Positions 7,022-14,554 of a DNA stretch of 17,745 nt are shown here, in pieces; the stretch's first letter is position 1, and every line of letters starts with the position of its first letter. The stretch lies in assembly GCF_938030755.1 (NCBI RefSeq), contig NZ_CALHIF010000012.1:1-17745 (forward strand), in the 5' to 3' direction. A program made the position numbers and the translations under genes. The notes beneath the pieces were generated by a model, which searched no databases, was not told the DNA's origin, and saw only the letters and a program-made list of their open reading frames with translations. The DNA is from an uncultured Granulicatella sp. (GTDB taxonomy: Bacteria; Bacillota; Bacilli; Lactobacillales; Aerococcaceae).

Positions 7022-8500
7022 TTACAATTCAATATTTTTATTTGCAATCTTCTTTTTGAAATAGTTATCGTGTTCAACAAATATAAGAGTTATACCATTA
7101 TCCAGTATTACTTTCTCAATTTGCTCTCTAGATATTACGTCGATATAATTCATAGGTTCATCCCATATATACAAATGAGCTTTCGTAGCTAAGCTTATTG
7201 ATAATAACAATTTCTTTTTTTGGCCATCACTGTAAGACTCGATATCACTTTCTAACAGATCTTTCGAAATATTTAGTTTTGATAATAGAGTTCTACAGAG
7301 TGTTTCATCAATTTCTTTTGAACGAATGTATTCTTTAAAACTTCCTTTTAAATTTTTTATCTCTTGAGGAACATAGGAAATTTTTAAATCATTTGGCTTT
7401 AAAATCATAGTGGGATCAATTTCTAGTTTACCAATCAAACATTTGAACAATGTACTTTTTCCTGAGCCATTTGCTCCATTAATCGATATTCTATCCCCTC
7501 TTCTTACCACAAAAGAAAGATCTTGAAAAATTTTTTTATCTCCATAATTAAAAGAAAGATGATTCACTTTTATGAATTCCTTCTTAGGATAAGTCAATGG
7601 GTGCAAAAACAAGTTTTCCTGAATCTCTATATCTTTTAGTAGTCGTTCTTTCTCTTCAATTAGTTTTTCTTGCCGTTTTATAAGATTCTTTGATTTTTTC
7701 ATCATTTTTGCGGATTGATGTCCAATATATCCCTTATCTGGTTTAATTCCCGATATTTTATGCCCATTTTTTGTGTTTTCAATCCGATCGGACCATTGTT
7801 TAGTTTCCTTCGAAGCATCCTTTAATCGGCTAATTTCTTTCATTAATTTTTGATTTTCATTAAATTCTAGTTGATTTTTTTGGAGTTTATTTTGATACCA
7901 AGTACTGTAATTCCCACTTTGGATTTCTATACTATTGCGATTAATGGACAATACATGATCGATACATCCATCTAAAAATTCACGATCGTGTGAAATAACC
8001 ATAAATCCCTGTCTTTTTTGCCGAAGATATTCGCTAACAACCTTTCTTCCTAAGGAATCAAGATGATTCGTGGGTTCATCAATTAATACAAAAGCATCTT
8101 CCTTCGTAAACAGAATTCCAAGAAGAACTTTCATACGTTCTCCAGGAGATAATAAAGATAAAGGCTGATCCAAAACGCTGAAATCTAAACCTAAAAGACT
8201 AAGCTCTCTTATAAATTTCCATTCTTCTTCTGTGCTATTTTGTCTATATATTTCCAAGCACGTTAAATCATGATTTTTAATTGTTGGAGGAAAATAAAAG
8301 CATGTAGTGCTATTTGTAATGACACCTGTATATTCTAATTCCTTCGTTATCATTTTTAATAAGGTTGTTTTCCCGATTCCATTTCTACCAATCAACCCTA
8401 TCTTCCAATTTGTATCAAAAGATAAATTTATCTGATTAAAAATAGGTTTTAGACTACCATAGTAAGAAAACGAAACATTCTTTAAAGAAATATCAGTCAT
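7022..8500 (-). CDS. Lsa-type ABC-F ATPase (putative ribosome protection protein)
   Basis: This 492-residue protein has two ABC ATPase domains and no membrane segments, the ABC-F layout. Domain 1: Walker A GRNGIGKTT at 38-46, signature LSPGE at 117-121, Walker B/E DEPTNHLD at 141-148, switch H171. A linker of about 100 lysine-rich, coiled-coil residues (about 200-300) follows. Domain 2: Walker A GANGSGKST at 342-350, signature YSDGQ at 423-427, DEPMNYID at 447-454 and H477. DTNWKIGLIGRNG near the start and YIWDEPMNYID near the end closely match the Lsa group, which protects ribosomes from lincosamides, streptogramin A and pleuromutilins. Resistance is inferred, not shown. Both catalytic glutamates (E142, E448) are present; LSPGE instead of LSGGE is a deviation. 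The coding DNA is visibly AT-richer (about 30% GC) than lepB-deoD beside it, hinting at transfer. AGGAGGTG precedes the ATG. Confidence 0.88.
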   Translation of the reverse strand: MTDISLKNVSFSYYGSLKPIFNQINLSFDTNWKIGLIGRNGIGKTTLLKMITKELEYTGVITNSTTCFYFPPTIKNHDLTCLEIYRQNSTEEEWKFIRELSLLGLDFSVLDQPLSLLSPGERMKVLLGILFTKEDAFVLIDEPTNHLDSLGRKVVSEYLRQKRQGFMVISHDREFLDGCIDHVLSINRNSIEIQSGNYSTWYQNKLQKNQLEFNENQKLMKEISRLKDASKETKQWSDRIENTKNGHKISGIKPDKGYIGHQSAKMMKKSKNLIKRQEKLIEEKERLLKDIEIQENLFLHPLTYPKKEFIKVNHLSFNYGDKKIFQDLSFVVRRGDRISINGANGSGKSTLFKCLIGKLEIDPTMILKPNDLKISYVPQEIKNLKGSFKEYIRSKEIDETLCRTLLSKLNISKDLLESDIESYSDGQKKKLLLSISLATKAHLYIWDEPMNYIDVISREQIEKVILDNGITLIFVEHDNYFKKKIANKNIEL

Positions 8501-8521
8501 GAACCCACCTCCTCAATTCTA

Positions 8522-8530
8522 ATTTTACCA
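8522..8530 (-). promoter_or_regulatory. Extended -10 promoter of the ABC-F gene
   Basis: The minus strand reads TGGTAAAAT: TAAAAT at 8522-8527 with the extended TG at 8529-8530. A weak -35 (TTTGTG, 17 bp away) overlaps the T-run of the lepB terminator. The predicted start site near 8515 is only about 15 nt before the ATG at 8500, so the mRNA leader would hold little more than the AGGAGGTG at 8506-8513. Confidence 0.6.
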
Positions 8531-8547
8531 TATTCGTGTAAAGACAC

Positions 8548-8582
8548 AAAAAGGTGATTACGATATCCGTAATCACCTTTTT
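8548..8582 (-). terminator. Strong terminator of the deoD-S41 peptidase-lepB operon
   Basis: A perfect 15-bp stem (AAAAAGGTGATTACG at 8548-8562 pairing with 8568-8582) with a 5-nt loop lies one base after the lepB stop codon. The A/T ends supply a U-tract in both directions. It also separates lepB from the ABC-F gene. Confidence 0.93.
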
Positions 8583-8583
8583 A

Positions 8584-9234
8584 TTAATGATATAAATTTG
8601 AGTAATCTTTAAGACCACCGATCCTGTTTAGAGGCCATACTGTAAATACAGCTTTTCCTTCAATTGAAGCCTGATCGATAAATCCAATCATGCGACTATC
8701 CTTTGAAACTCCTCTGTTATCTCCCATTACGAAGTATTTTCCTTCTGGAACTTTTTCTTCTCCAGTCAGTTGTTTTAATGTGAAATCATCAATATAGACA
8801 GTCTTTTTATCATTATTCGAATTGATAAACGGCTGTTCTACCTGTTTCCCATTAATGTAAAGGACTCCTCCTTTAACTTCAACAGTGTCTCCAGGCATCC
8901 CTATCACTCGTTTAATATACTCTTTATCTTCATCAGGTGCTTTCAAAATAACAACATCAAAACGATTAATACCACCAAGTTTTGACATAATCATATGATC
9001 TCCATTATGAAGAGTAGGATACATCGATTGCCCACTAACCGTAAATGGTCTTCCTACAAAAACGTATAAAAGAAACATAATAGTTGCTGCAACAATTATT
9101 GACCAAATCCAACTCACAATTTCCTCGATGATTGGATGAAGTTTTTTCTTTTGTTTACTCTTATCTTTTCGAGACTGAAGACGTTCTTCAATAGATGATA
9201 GGCTTGAATTTTCTAGTTGATTCTCTTCGTTCAT
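8584..9234 (-). CDS. lepB: Type I signal peptidase
   Basis: Signal peptidase I removes signal peptides from exported proteins at the outer face of the membrane, with a Ser-Lys dyad. The 216-residue protein has a charged cytoplasmic N-terminus (1-36), one membrane anchor at about 40-60, and the conserved boxes: SGQSMYPTL with nucleophile S70, RFDVVILK at 91-98, YIKRVIGMPGD with general base K108, and GDNR..SKDSR near 171-181. Size matches Gram-positive SipS-type enzymes with a single anchor. The ATG has AAGGAGG upstream and the gene starts 11 bp after the S41 peptidase stop, so it is the last gene of the operon before the terminator. Confidence 0.96.
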   Translation of the reverse strand: MNEENQLENSSLSSIEERLQSRKDKSKQKKKLHPIIEEIVSWIWSIIVAATIMFLLYVFVGRPFTVSGQSMYPTLHNGDHMIMSKLGGINRFDVVILKAPDEDKEYIKRVIGMPGDTVEVKGGVLYINGKQVEQPFINSNNDKKTVYIDDFTLKQLTGEEKVPEGKYFVMGDNRGVSKDSRMIGFIDQASIEGKAVFTVWPLNRIGGLKDYSNLYH

Positions 9235-9245
9235 TCCTATCCTCC

Positions 9246-10739
9246 TTATTGTAATGCTTTCACCGCAGCTTTATATTGTGTATCGTTTTTCTTCAATTCT
9301 TCGCGAATTGCAGTCATTAAAGCTGATCCCGTTTGTTCATTCACTTCACCAGTTTCTGAGATTCCTTTTGATTTTTGGAACTGTTTTACTGCTTCAGTTG
9401 TTTTAGAATCAAAATATCCATCTGCTTTTACATCATATCCTAAACCTTTTAAGATTGTTTCAATGGTTTTAACATTATCAGATACAGAACCTTCTTTCAC
9501 GACTTCACGAGTATCCACAATTGTAATGTTGTAGTATTCAGGCATTGATACTGCTTCGGTTGGTTCAATTCCTGTTTTGTGAATCCAAGTTTCATTTGGA
9601 GTTAACCATTTAGCAGTTGTATATTTTAGCTCTGCGTTTTTAGAAACATCAACTACAGACTGTACGGTTCCTTTTCCATATGTTTTAGAACCAATTAATT
9701 TTGCATTTGCAGATTCTTTAAGGGCTCCAGCTAAAATTTCAGATGCAGAAGCACTTCCTTCGTTCACAAGAAGCACATAAGGTTCTGTGATTTTAAAGGT
9801 ACCATATTCTTTAGAAGCTTTATAGGCCGTAATTTTACCATTTCTATCTTCAATATTTAAAATAGTCTTGCCTTCTTCTACAAACATATTACTAATCGCT
9901 AATGCTTGGTCTAACAATCCACCTGGATTATAGCGCACATCAAAGATGAATTTCTTCACGCCTTTTTGACGTAAATCAGTCACAGCATTTTCAACTTCTT
10001 GAGCTGTATTTTTTGCAAACGAATTAATTTTTACATGACCAATTGTAGGATCTGTTTCATCTACAGTGCCCTTTACAGTCTCAATGGAAATTTTCGCTCT
10101 AGTGATTTTTACTTCTAATTCTTGACTTCCACGTTGAATGGTTAAAGTGACATCTGTTCCAACTTCTCCACGGACTTTGGATACTACATAAGAAATACTC
10201 TTTCCTTCCATATCCTCACCATCTACTTTAAGAATCACATCATTTTCTTGTAATCCTATTTTTTGAGAAGGTGTTCCTTCACGTGTATTACTGATAATCA
10301 CTTTATTATTTTCAGATCTTAATTCCGCACCGATTCCTCCGAAAGAACCCGTTAGTGTTTCGTCTATCGCCGCTGTTTCTTCATTCACCAAGTAGGTTGT
10401 ATACGGATCTCCAGCTGCATCACTCATTCCTTTTAAGGCTCCATTAATAAGATTTTCTTTGGAGATATTTTTATCCACATAATCGTTCATCAAAGTTTTA
10501 TAGACTAATTCTATTTTACTTAAATCTTCGTTAGAGAGCACACCACTATTTGAATTTCCATTGGTAGTTTGCGTAGATTGCGTAGTTGGCGCTTGGGATT
10601 GTGGTGAAACTGTAAGAGTTGTGCCAAAGTAAGTTAAAGCAGCAGTGATTAGTACAGCCAGTATTAAAATCCAAACGGAAACTTTTTTTGACTCAAATCC
10701 TGTTTGAACAGCTCCTTGAGGTTTTGGATTATTTCCCAT
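9246..10739 (-). CDS. S41-family carboxyl-terminal processing peptidase (CtpA-like)
   Basis: A 497-residue membrane-anchored serine protease of the CtpA/CtpB/Prc family, acting outside the membrane. Order: N-terminal anchor at about 19-44, a Ser/Thr/Gln-rich linker at 45-66, a PDZ domain at about 125-205 (GSFGGIGAEL, then GLQENDVILKVDG), the S41 catalytic core, and a C-terminal peptidoglycan-binding_1 domain at about 421-478 (TIETILKGLGYDVKADGYFD). The Ser-Lys dyad is S331 in GSASASEI and K356 in TYGKGTVQ, at the 25-residue spacing of the family. The wall-binding domain is shared by many Firmicute members and would place it against peptidoglycan. Substrates are unknown. It lies between deoD and lepB with gaps of 26 and 11 bp. 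Confidence 0.95.
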   Translation of the reverse strand: MGNNPKPQGAVQTGFESKKVSVWILILAVLITAALTYFGTTLTVSPQSQAPTTQSTQTTNGNSNSGVLSNEDLSKIELVYKTLMNDYVDKNISKENLINGALKGMSDAAGDPYTTYLVNEETAAIDETLTGSFGGIGAELRSENNKVIISNTREGTPSQKIGLQENDVILKVDGEDMEGKSISYVVSKVRGEVGTDVTLTIQRGSQELEVKITRAKISIETVKGTVDETDPTIGHVKINSFAKNTAQEVENAVTDLRQKGVKKFIFDVRYNPGGLLDQALAISNMFVEEGKTILNIEDRNGKITAYKASKEYGTFKITEPYVLLVNEGSASASEILAGALKESANAKLIGSKTYGKGTVQSVVDVSKNAELKYTTAKWLTPNETWIHKTGIEPTEAVSMPEYYNITIVDTREVVKEGSVSDNVKTIETILKGLGYDVKADGYFDSKTTEAVKQFQKSKGISETGEVNEQTGSALMTAIREELKKNDTQYKAAVKALQ

Positions 10740-10765
10740 TCGGGTTCCTTCTTTCTATTAAAATT

Positions 10766-11470
10766 TTATGCACGAACTGTTTCTAACGCGATTTCCATCA
10801 TGTCGTTAAATGTTTGTTCACGTTCTTGTGCAGTTGTTTCTTCACCTGTTAACAGATGATCACTAATGGTAAGAATTGCTAAAGCTTCTTTCTTATGTTG
10901 TGCTGCTAATGCATATAGTCCAGCAGCCTCCATTTCAACACATAGCATTCCATAATCCATTAATTTTTTCTTATCTAATTCTGCATTATAGAAGCGATCT
11001 GATGATAGTACGTTTCCAACGTGTACACCTACACCACGATCTTTCGCAAGATGATATGCTTTATCTAATAAATTAAAGCTTGCAATTGGAGCGAACGTTA
11101 CTTGGTTATGAAAAATGTTGTTGAAGATTGATGAATCTGTAGTAGCTCCTTGAGCTAATACAATATCACGAACTTTAACATTCTCTTGCATACCACCCGC
11201 AGAACCAATACGGATGATGCGTTCTGCACCAAATTCAGTATATAATTCATTTGCATAAATCATAATTGAAGGAATTCCCATTCCACTTCCTTGAACAGAA
11301 ACACGTTGTCCTTTATAAAGTCCTGTATATCCAAACATATTACGAACCGCATTATATTGTTCTACTTCAGTTAAATAATGCTCAGCAATATATTTCGCAC
11401 GTAATGGATCTCCTGGCATTAAAACTGATTCGGCAACTTGTCCTTTTTTCGCATTAATATGAACACTCAT
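10766..11470 (-). CDS. deoD: Purine nucleoside phosphorylase, DeoD type
   Basis: DeoD cleaves purine (deoxy)nucleosides with phosphate to base plus (deoxy)ribose 1-phosphate in nucleoside salvage; the family forms cytoplasmic hexamers. From the start chosen here the protein has 234 residues, the usual size. Motifs include MPGDPLRAKYIA near the N-terminus (phosphate site), GSGMGIPS, RIGSAGG, SSDRFYN, the ribose-binding VEMEAAG and the base-contact TISDHLLTGE. An upstream TTG at 11498-11500 would add ten residues but has no ribosome binding site; AAAGGAG lies correctly before the ATG at 11470. First gene of the operon with the S41 peptidase and lepB; the three functions are unrelated, so the linkage looks positional. 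Confidence 0.96.
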   Translation of the reverse strand: MSVHINAKKGQVAESVLMPGDPLRAKYIAEHYLTEVEQYNAVRNMFGYTGLYKGQRVSVQGSGMGIPSIMIYANELYTEFGAERIIRIGSAGGMQENVKVRDIVLAQGATTDSSIFNNIFHNQVTFAPIASFNLLDKAYHLAKDRGVGVHVGNVLSSDRFYNAELDKKKLMDYGMLCVEMEAAGLYALAAQHKKEALAILTISDHLLTGEETTAQEREQTFNDMMEIALETVRA

Positions 11471-11516
11471 TGTTAAATCTCCTTTTCTGGGAACCCCCAA
11501 TACTTATATATCCACT

Positions 11517-11545
11517 ATTTTACTATAAAATGGAATTAATGAAAA
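11517..11545 (-). promoter_or_regulatory. Candidate promoter of the deoD operon
   Basis: TTTTCA (11540-11545), a 17-bp spacer and TAAAAT (11517-11522) lie about 50 bp upstream of the chosen deoD start. The -10 is good and the -35 moderate. It diverges from the hemolysin III-family promoter about 75 bp away. Confidence 0.5.
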
Positions 11546-11620
11546 CTTAAAAACGCACCTTTAAGGCTTTCTTAACAACGAATGTACATTAAGTTTACAA
11601 AAAAGTCCTAAAAAGTCTGT

Positions 11621-11649
11621 TGGACAAATAACGATTTGCCTTCTATAAT
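11621..11649 (+). promoter_or_regulatory. Promoter of the hemolysin III-family gene
   Basis: TGGACA (11621-11626), a 17-bp spacer and a perfect TATAAT (11644-11649) precede the start codon by 27 bp. Two copies of AAAAAGTC, at 11600-11607 and 11610-11617, stand 10 bp apart immediately upstream of the -35. Confidence 0.75.
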
Positions 11650-11676
11650 AAGATGTATTGAAAGGAGCGTGTTTCT

Positions 11677-12342
11677 ATGAAAGAATCAACTCTCAAAAAA
11701 GAACGAAAAGTCCAATCGATTAAGTCAGAAATTATCGGTGAAGTCCTTAATGCTCTCACTCACGGTATTGGTGTGGCATTAGCCATTACTGCACTTGTAC
11801 TTCTCTTAATGAAGGCTGTAGCCGTTAATAATACTACGCAAATCATCGCATTCAGTGTATATGGCGCCTCACTGATTGTATTATTTTTAGCATCAACGCT
11901 CTATCACAGTTTTAAATTTACAAAAGCAGCAAAAGTATTTCAACGAATTGATCACTCTTCGATTTACTTATTAATCGCTGGAACCTATACCCCATTCTGT
12001 TTAATCGGAATTGGCGGTCAAGAAGGTTTAATGTTTTGTATTGCTATTTGGATTTTTGCAGTTGGTGGTGTCATCATCGAAGCTTTCTTTTTAGAGAAAT
12101 TCTCTAAAATTTCAGTTTTTCTTTACCTAGCAATGGGATGGGTTTCCATTTTTACCTTGAAGCCATTATACGAAAGCATGGGTTGGGGAGGAATTCTCTA
12201 TCTCTTCTTAGGAGGATTAAGTTACTCTCTCGGTACAATCTTCTACAAACGTAAATATCATAATTTTTATCATGTAATTTGGCATATTTTCGTTCTAGCA
12301 GGAGCTATCTTTATGTTCCTTGCAATCTTCAAATATTTATAA
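11677..12342 (+). CDS. Hemolysin III / TrhA (PAQR-like) family membrane protein
   Basis: A 221-residue integral membrane protein with seven predicted hydrophobic segments (about 31-46, 55-74, 92-112, 115-136, 144-163, 168-187 and 200-220). Its conserved polar residues are those of the PAQR/CREST superfamily: S73-x3-H77 in ASTLYHSF, D92 in RIDHSSIYLLIAGTYTPF, and H199-x3-H203 in YHVIWH, which would bind a metal. Bacterial members are called hemolysin III or TrhA; TrhA of Bacillus and E. coli has been linked to membrane energetics and lipid homeostasis, and true hemolysis is doubtful for most. It is the only complete plus-strand gene here. AAAGGAG precedes the ATG, with its own promoter and a shared bidirectional terminator. 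Confidence 0.93.
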   Translation: MKESTLKKERKVQSIKSEIIGEVLNALTHGIGVALAITALVLLLMKAVAVNNTTQIIAFSVYGASLIVLFLASTLYHSFKFTKAAKVFQRIDHSSIYLLIAGTYTPFCLIGIGGQEGLMFCIAIWIFAVGGVIIEAFFLEKFSKISVFLYLAMGWVSIFTLKPLYESMGWGGILYLFLGGLSYSLGTIFYKRKYHNFYHVIWHIFVLAGAIFMFLAIFKYL

Positions 12343-12346
12343 AGCA

Positions 12347-12381
12347 AAAAAATCTCTTAGATTTTATCTAAGAGATTTTTT
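12347..12381. terminator. Bidirectional terminator between the hemolysin III-family gene and the dehydrogenase gene
   Basis: A perfect 15-bp stem (AAAAAATCTCTTAGA at 12347-12361 pairing with 12367-12381) around TTTTA lies between two convergent stop codons (12342 and 12395). A/T-rich arm ends supply U-tracts in both directions. Confidence 0.93.
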
Positions 12382-12394
12382 CTTTTGCAATTAA

Positions 12395-13393
12395 TTAGCA
12401 TTGAATGTCATTTTTGCATGAACCAGTTTCAACATATTCCTTTAAGTTTTCAAAACTTGTTTCAACCATGTTTAATACTGCTTCATCTGTGTAACTACCC
12501 ATATGAGGTGTTAATAACACACGTGGGTACATTTCAACTAATTTACGGATAGCTGGATTTGCGATTTCTTGACCACGTAAGTCTTTGAAGAATACTTCGC
12601 TTTCTCCTTCTAATACGTCTAAACCAACACCACGTAAGTGACCTGATTCTAACGCTTCAATGATAGCATCGATATCTTGTAATTCACCGCGAGCAGTGTT
12701 TACTAAGATTGCACCTGGTTTCATTTTGCTGATGAATTCTTTAGTGATTACTTTTCCGTTTGCAGGAATGTAAGGAGCATGAATTGAAATCACGTCTGAT
12801 TTTGCTAATAACTCATCTAATGAAACTTGAGTACAGATATGATCAACACCTTCTTTAGGGAAAGCATCATAAGCTAATACATTTGCACCTAAACCTTTGA
12901 ATAATGTAGCTGTTGTTAAACCGATGCGTCCGATACCGACAACCCCAACAGTACAATTACGGATTTCTTTAGCAAACATTTGAGTGTCTACAGTGAAATC
13001 TTGTTGGCTAGTTTTTGCTGCAGTGTAAGCAACGTTACGTAATAATGTCATTGCTAAAGTAACTGCTAATTCACTAATTGCGTTTGGAGAATAGAAAGGA
13101 ACGTAACCTAATTTCATTCCTAATGATTTTGCGTATTCAGCATCGATGTGGTTTACACCCACAGTACGAGTTAATACGTACTCTACTCCTAATTCTTTGT
13201 AGATATCTAAAGTTTCTTTGTTTGCCCAGCAGTTACCACGTAAGATAACAGCTTTAAAACCTTCTGCTTTACGAGCACTTTCTTCAGAATTTAAGTATTC
13301 TGGAATACATGTTAATTCGTATCCGAATTTCTTGTTTACTTGTTCGAAAATTGGTAATTCAACTTCACGAACCCCATATGCTAAAACTTTCAT
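12395..13393 (-). CDS. D-2-hydroxyacid dehydrogenase (D-lactate dehydrogenase-like)
   Basis: A 332-residue NAD-dependent D-isomer-specific 2-hydroxyacid dehydrogenase, reducing a 2-keto acid such as pyruvate to the D-hydroxy acid. The nucleotide-binding motif GVVGIGRIG is at 150-158 with D176 as the NAD-selective acid. The catalytic set is R235 (NTARGE), E264 (LDVLEGE) and H297 (TPHMGS), close to the Lactobacillus D-LDH numbering. The segments TRTVGVNHID at 75-84 and YSPNAISELAVT at 101-112 resemble both VanH and clostridial LdhA/2-hydroxyisocaproate dehydrogenases, so the substrate could be pyruvate or a branched keto acid. There is no vanA- or vanX-like gene nearby, which argues against a glycopeptide-resistance role. 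GGAGG precedes the ATG. It follows the AEC carrier gene and is probably co-transcribed through an intercistronic hairpin. Confidence 0.92.
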   Translation of the reverse strand: MKVLAYGVREVELPIFEQVNKKFGYELTCIPEYLNSEESARKAEGFKAVILRGNCWANKETLDIYKELGVEYVLTRTVGVNHIDAEYAKSLGMKLGYVPFYSPNAISELAVTLAMTLLRNVAYTAAKTSQQDFTVDTQMFAKEIRNCTVGVVGIGRIGLTTATLFKGLGANVLAYDAFPKEGVDHICTQVSLDELLAKSDVISIHAPYIPANGKVITKEFISKMKPGAILVNTARGELQDIDAIIEALESGHLRGVGLDVLEGESEVFFKDLRGQEIANPAIRKLVEMYPRVLLTPHMGSYTDEAVLNMVETSFENLKEYVETGSCKNDIQC

Positions 13394-13420
13394 TTTACAT
13401 CCTCCGTTTTATATAAATTG

Positions 13421-13449
13421 AAAAGTAGACCGAGAATCGATCTACTTTT
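13421..13449 (-). terminator. Intercistronic hairpin, possible attenuating terminator
   Basis: AAAAGTAGA at 13421-13429 pairs with TCTACTTTT at 13441-13449; three further inner pairs including one G-U leave a 5-nt loop. On the minus strand it ends in TTTT then CAATTT, so the U-run is short. It lies 11 bp after the AEC carrier stop and 27 bp before the dehydrogenase start. Partial termination or a processing site is plausible; a separate dehydrogenase promoter is not obvious. Confidence 0.6.
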
Positions 13450-13459
13450 ATAGTTTATC

Positions 13460-14500
13460 CTATCCAGGGAAAATAACAGATCCAGCAACAATCCAGAAGA
13501 TGATTGCGAATACTGCTAATACAGTTCCTAGTAATGAAGCATTACTTGCAAGTGCTGCTTCTTTATCATATTTGATAGCGTATGCCACAGCAACTGTTGC
13601 TGGTGGTGTCGCTAGCATAATAAGAATCCCTTTTGAAGCTTCAGGGCTCATTGGTAAGAATGGGCTAACTGCAAAGATTACTGCAACGAAAACAGCAGGA
13701 ACTAAAATTAATTTAACAATGCTGTAGAACCAAACCATCTTATCTTTAACGGCTTCACCTAAAGAAATGTTTCCTAAAGTGATACCGATTGCTAACCAAG
13801 CAAGTGGTGAGCTTAAATCAGCTAAGTAAGTAAGAGCTTTGAATAACCATGGAGCTGTCTTATCAATACGTAAGAAAGCATACATCATTTCTTTTGTTTC
13901 TTCACCGACTTTAACTTGAACTGCTACTTGTGGTAAAGAAGCTTGGAAAATCCATATTAATAATCCAGCAAATGTCGCGATAACAATAATGTTACCGAAA
14001 ATCATTTTTAAGTTTTTCTTTTCGAATTTTAATCCGCTCATACGAATTAATCCGTAAGAATATAAAAATACACGATACGCTAGGTTGAAGATGTTGGCAT
14101 ATAAAGTACCAGTTGCCCCTAACAATCCATTAATAATTGGAATTCCAAAGAAAGTTGTTGAACCGAATGTTGTTAATACTGATAAAGTAGTTTTACGGTC
14201 ACCTTTCTCCTTAATAAAGAATAATTCTCCTAAAAGAATTAAAATTACATAAGCGATAAAACCAAAAATAAATACGTTTAAACCAGTTGTGAATGTTTTG
14301 TCGTTAATGTCAACCATGAAGGCTTTGAACGCTAACGCTGGAATCGCAACTGATAATAAAACGTTAGATAAGACTTTACCACTGTTTGCATCAACAATAT
14401 TTTTCTTACGGATGAAATAACCCACTAAGATAATTGAAATTGTTGAGAAAATAGCAGACACAAATGTTGGTGCTGTTAAGATCTTAACGATATTTTCCAT
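13460..14500 (-). CDS. AEC-family (auxin efflux carrier-like) transporter
   Basis: An integral membrane carrier of the AEC/Mem_trans family with about ten hydrophobic segments over 346 residues. Bacterial members move organic anions such as malate, lactate, malonate or related acids. The first helix follows MENIVKILTAPTF, and the C-terminal half has the family's ATPPATVAVAYAIKYD stretch with conserved prolines before the last two helices. An upstream start at 14566 would add 22 residues with cysteine- and lysine-rich sequence but overlaps the likely leader and has no ribosome binding site; the ATG at 14498-14500 has GGGGAT before it. Pairing with a D-2-hydroxyacid dehydrogenase gene directly downstream suggests a hydroxy- or keto-acid as substrate; that is inference. 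Confidence 0.9.
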   Translation of the reverse strand: MENIVKILTAPTFVSAIFSTISIILVGYFIRKKNIVDANSGKVLSNVLLSVAIPALAFKAFMVDINDKTFTTGLNVFIFGFIAYVILILLGELFFIKEKGDRKTTLSVLTTFGSTTFFGIPIINGLLGATGTLYANIFNLAYRVFLYSYGLIRMSGLKFEKKNLKMIFGNIIVIATFAGLLIWIFQASLPQVAVQVKVGEETKEMMYAFLRIDKTAPWLFKALTYLADLSSPLAWLAIGITLGNISLGEAVKDKMVWFYSIVKLILVPAVFVAVIFAVSPFLPMSPEASKGILIMLATPPATVAVAYAIKYDKEAALASNASLLGTVLAVFAIIFWIVAGSVIFPG

Positions 14501-14554
14501 TGGATAGATATCCCCTTTTCTTTTATTTTTTGTGCATTTGAAATGCCATAAGAT

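Noticed and set aside
9217..9534. Plus-strand open frame of 105 codons, the longest non-annotated frame
   Set aside because: It is antisense to the C-terminal part of the S41 peptidase and the lepB start; its composition mirrors those genes and it resembles no family I know.
11471..11500. Upstream TTG start for deoD adding ten residues
   Set aside because: There is no Shine-Dalgarno before it, the added residues encode the real ribosome binding site of the downstream ATG, and the family size fits the shorter form.
12395..13393. VanH, as part of a glycopeptide-resistance cluster
   Set aside because: The protein has VanH-like segments, but no D-Ala-D-Lac ligase, VanX or two-component system is next to it; an AEC carrier is.
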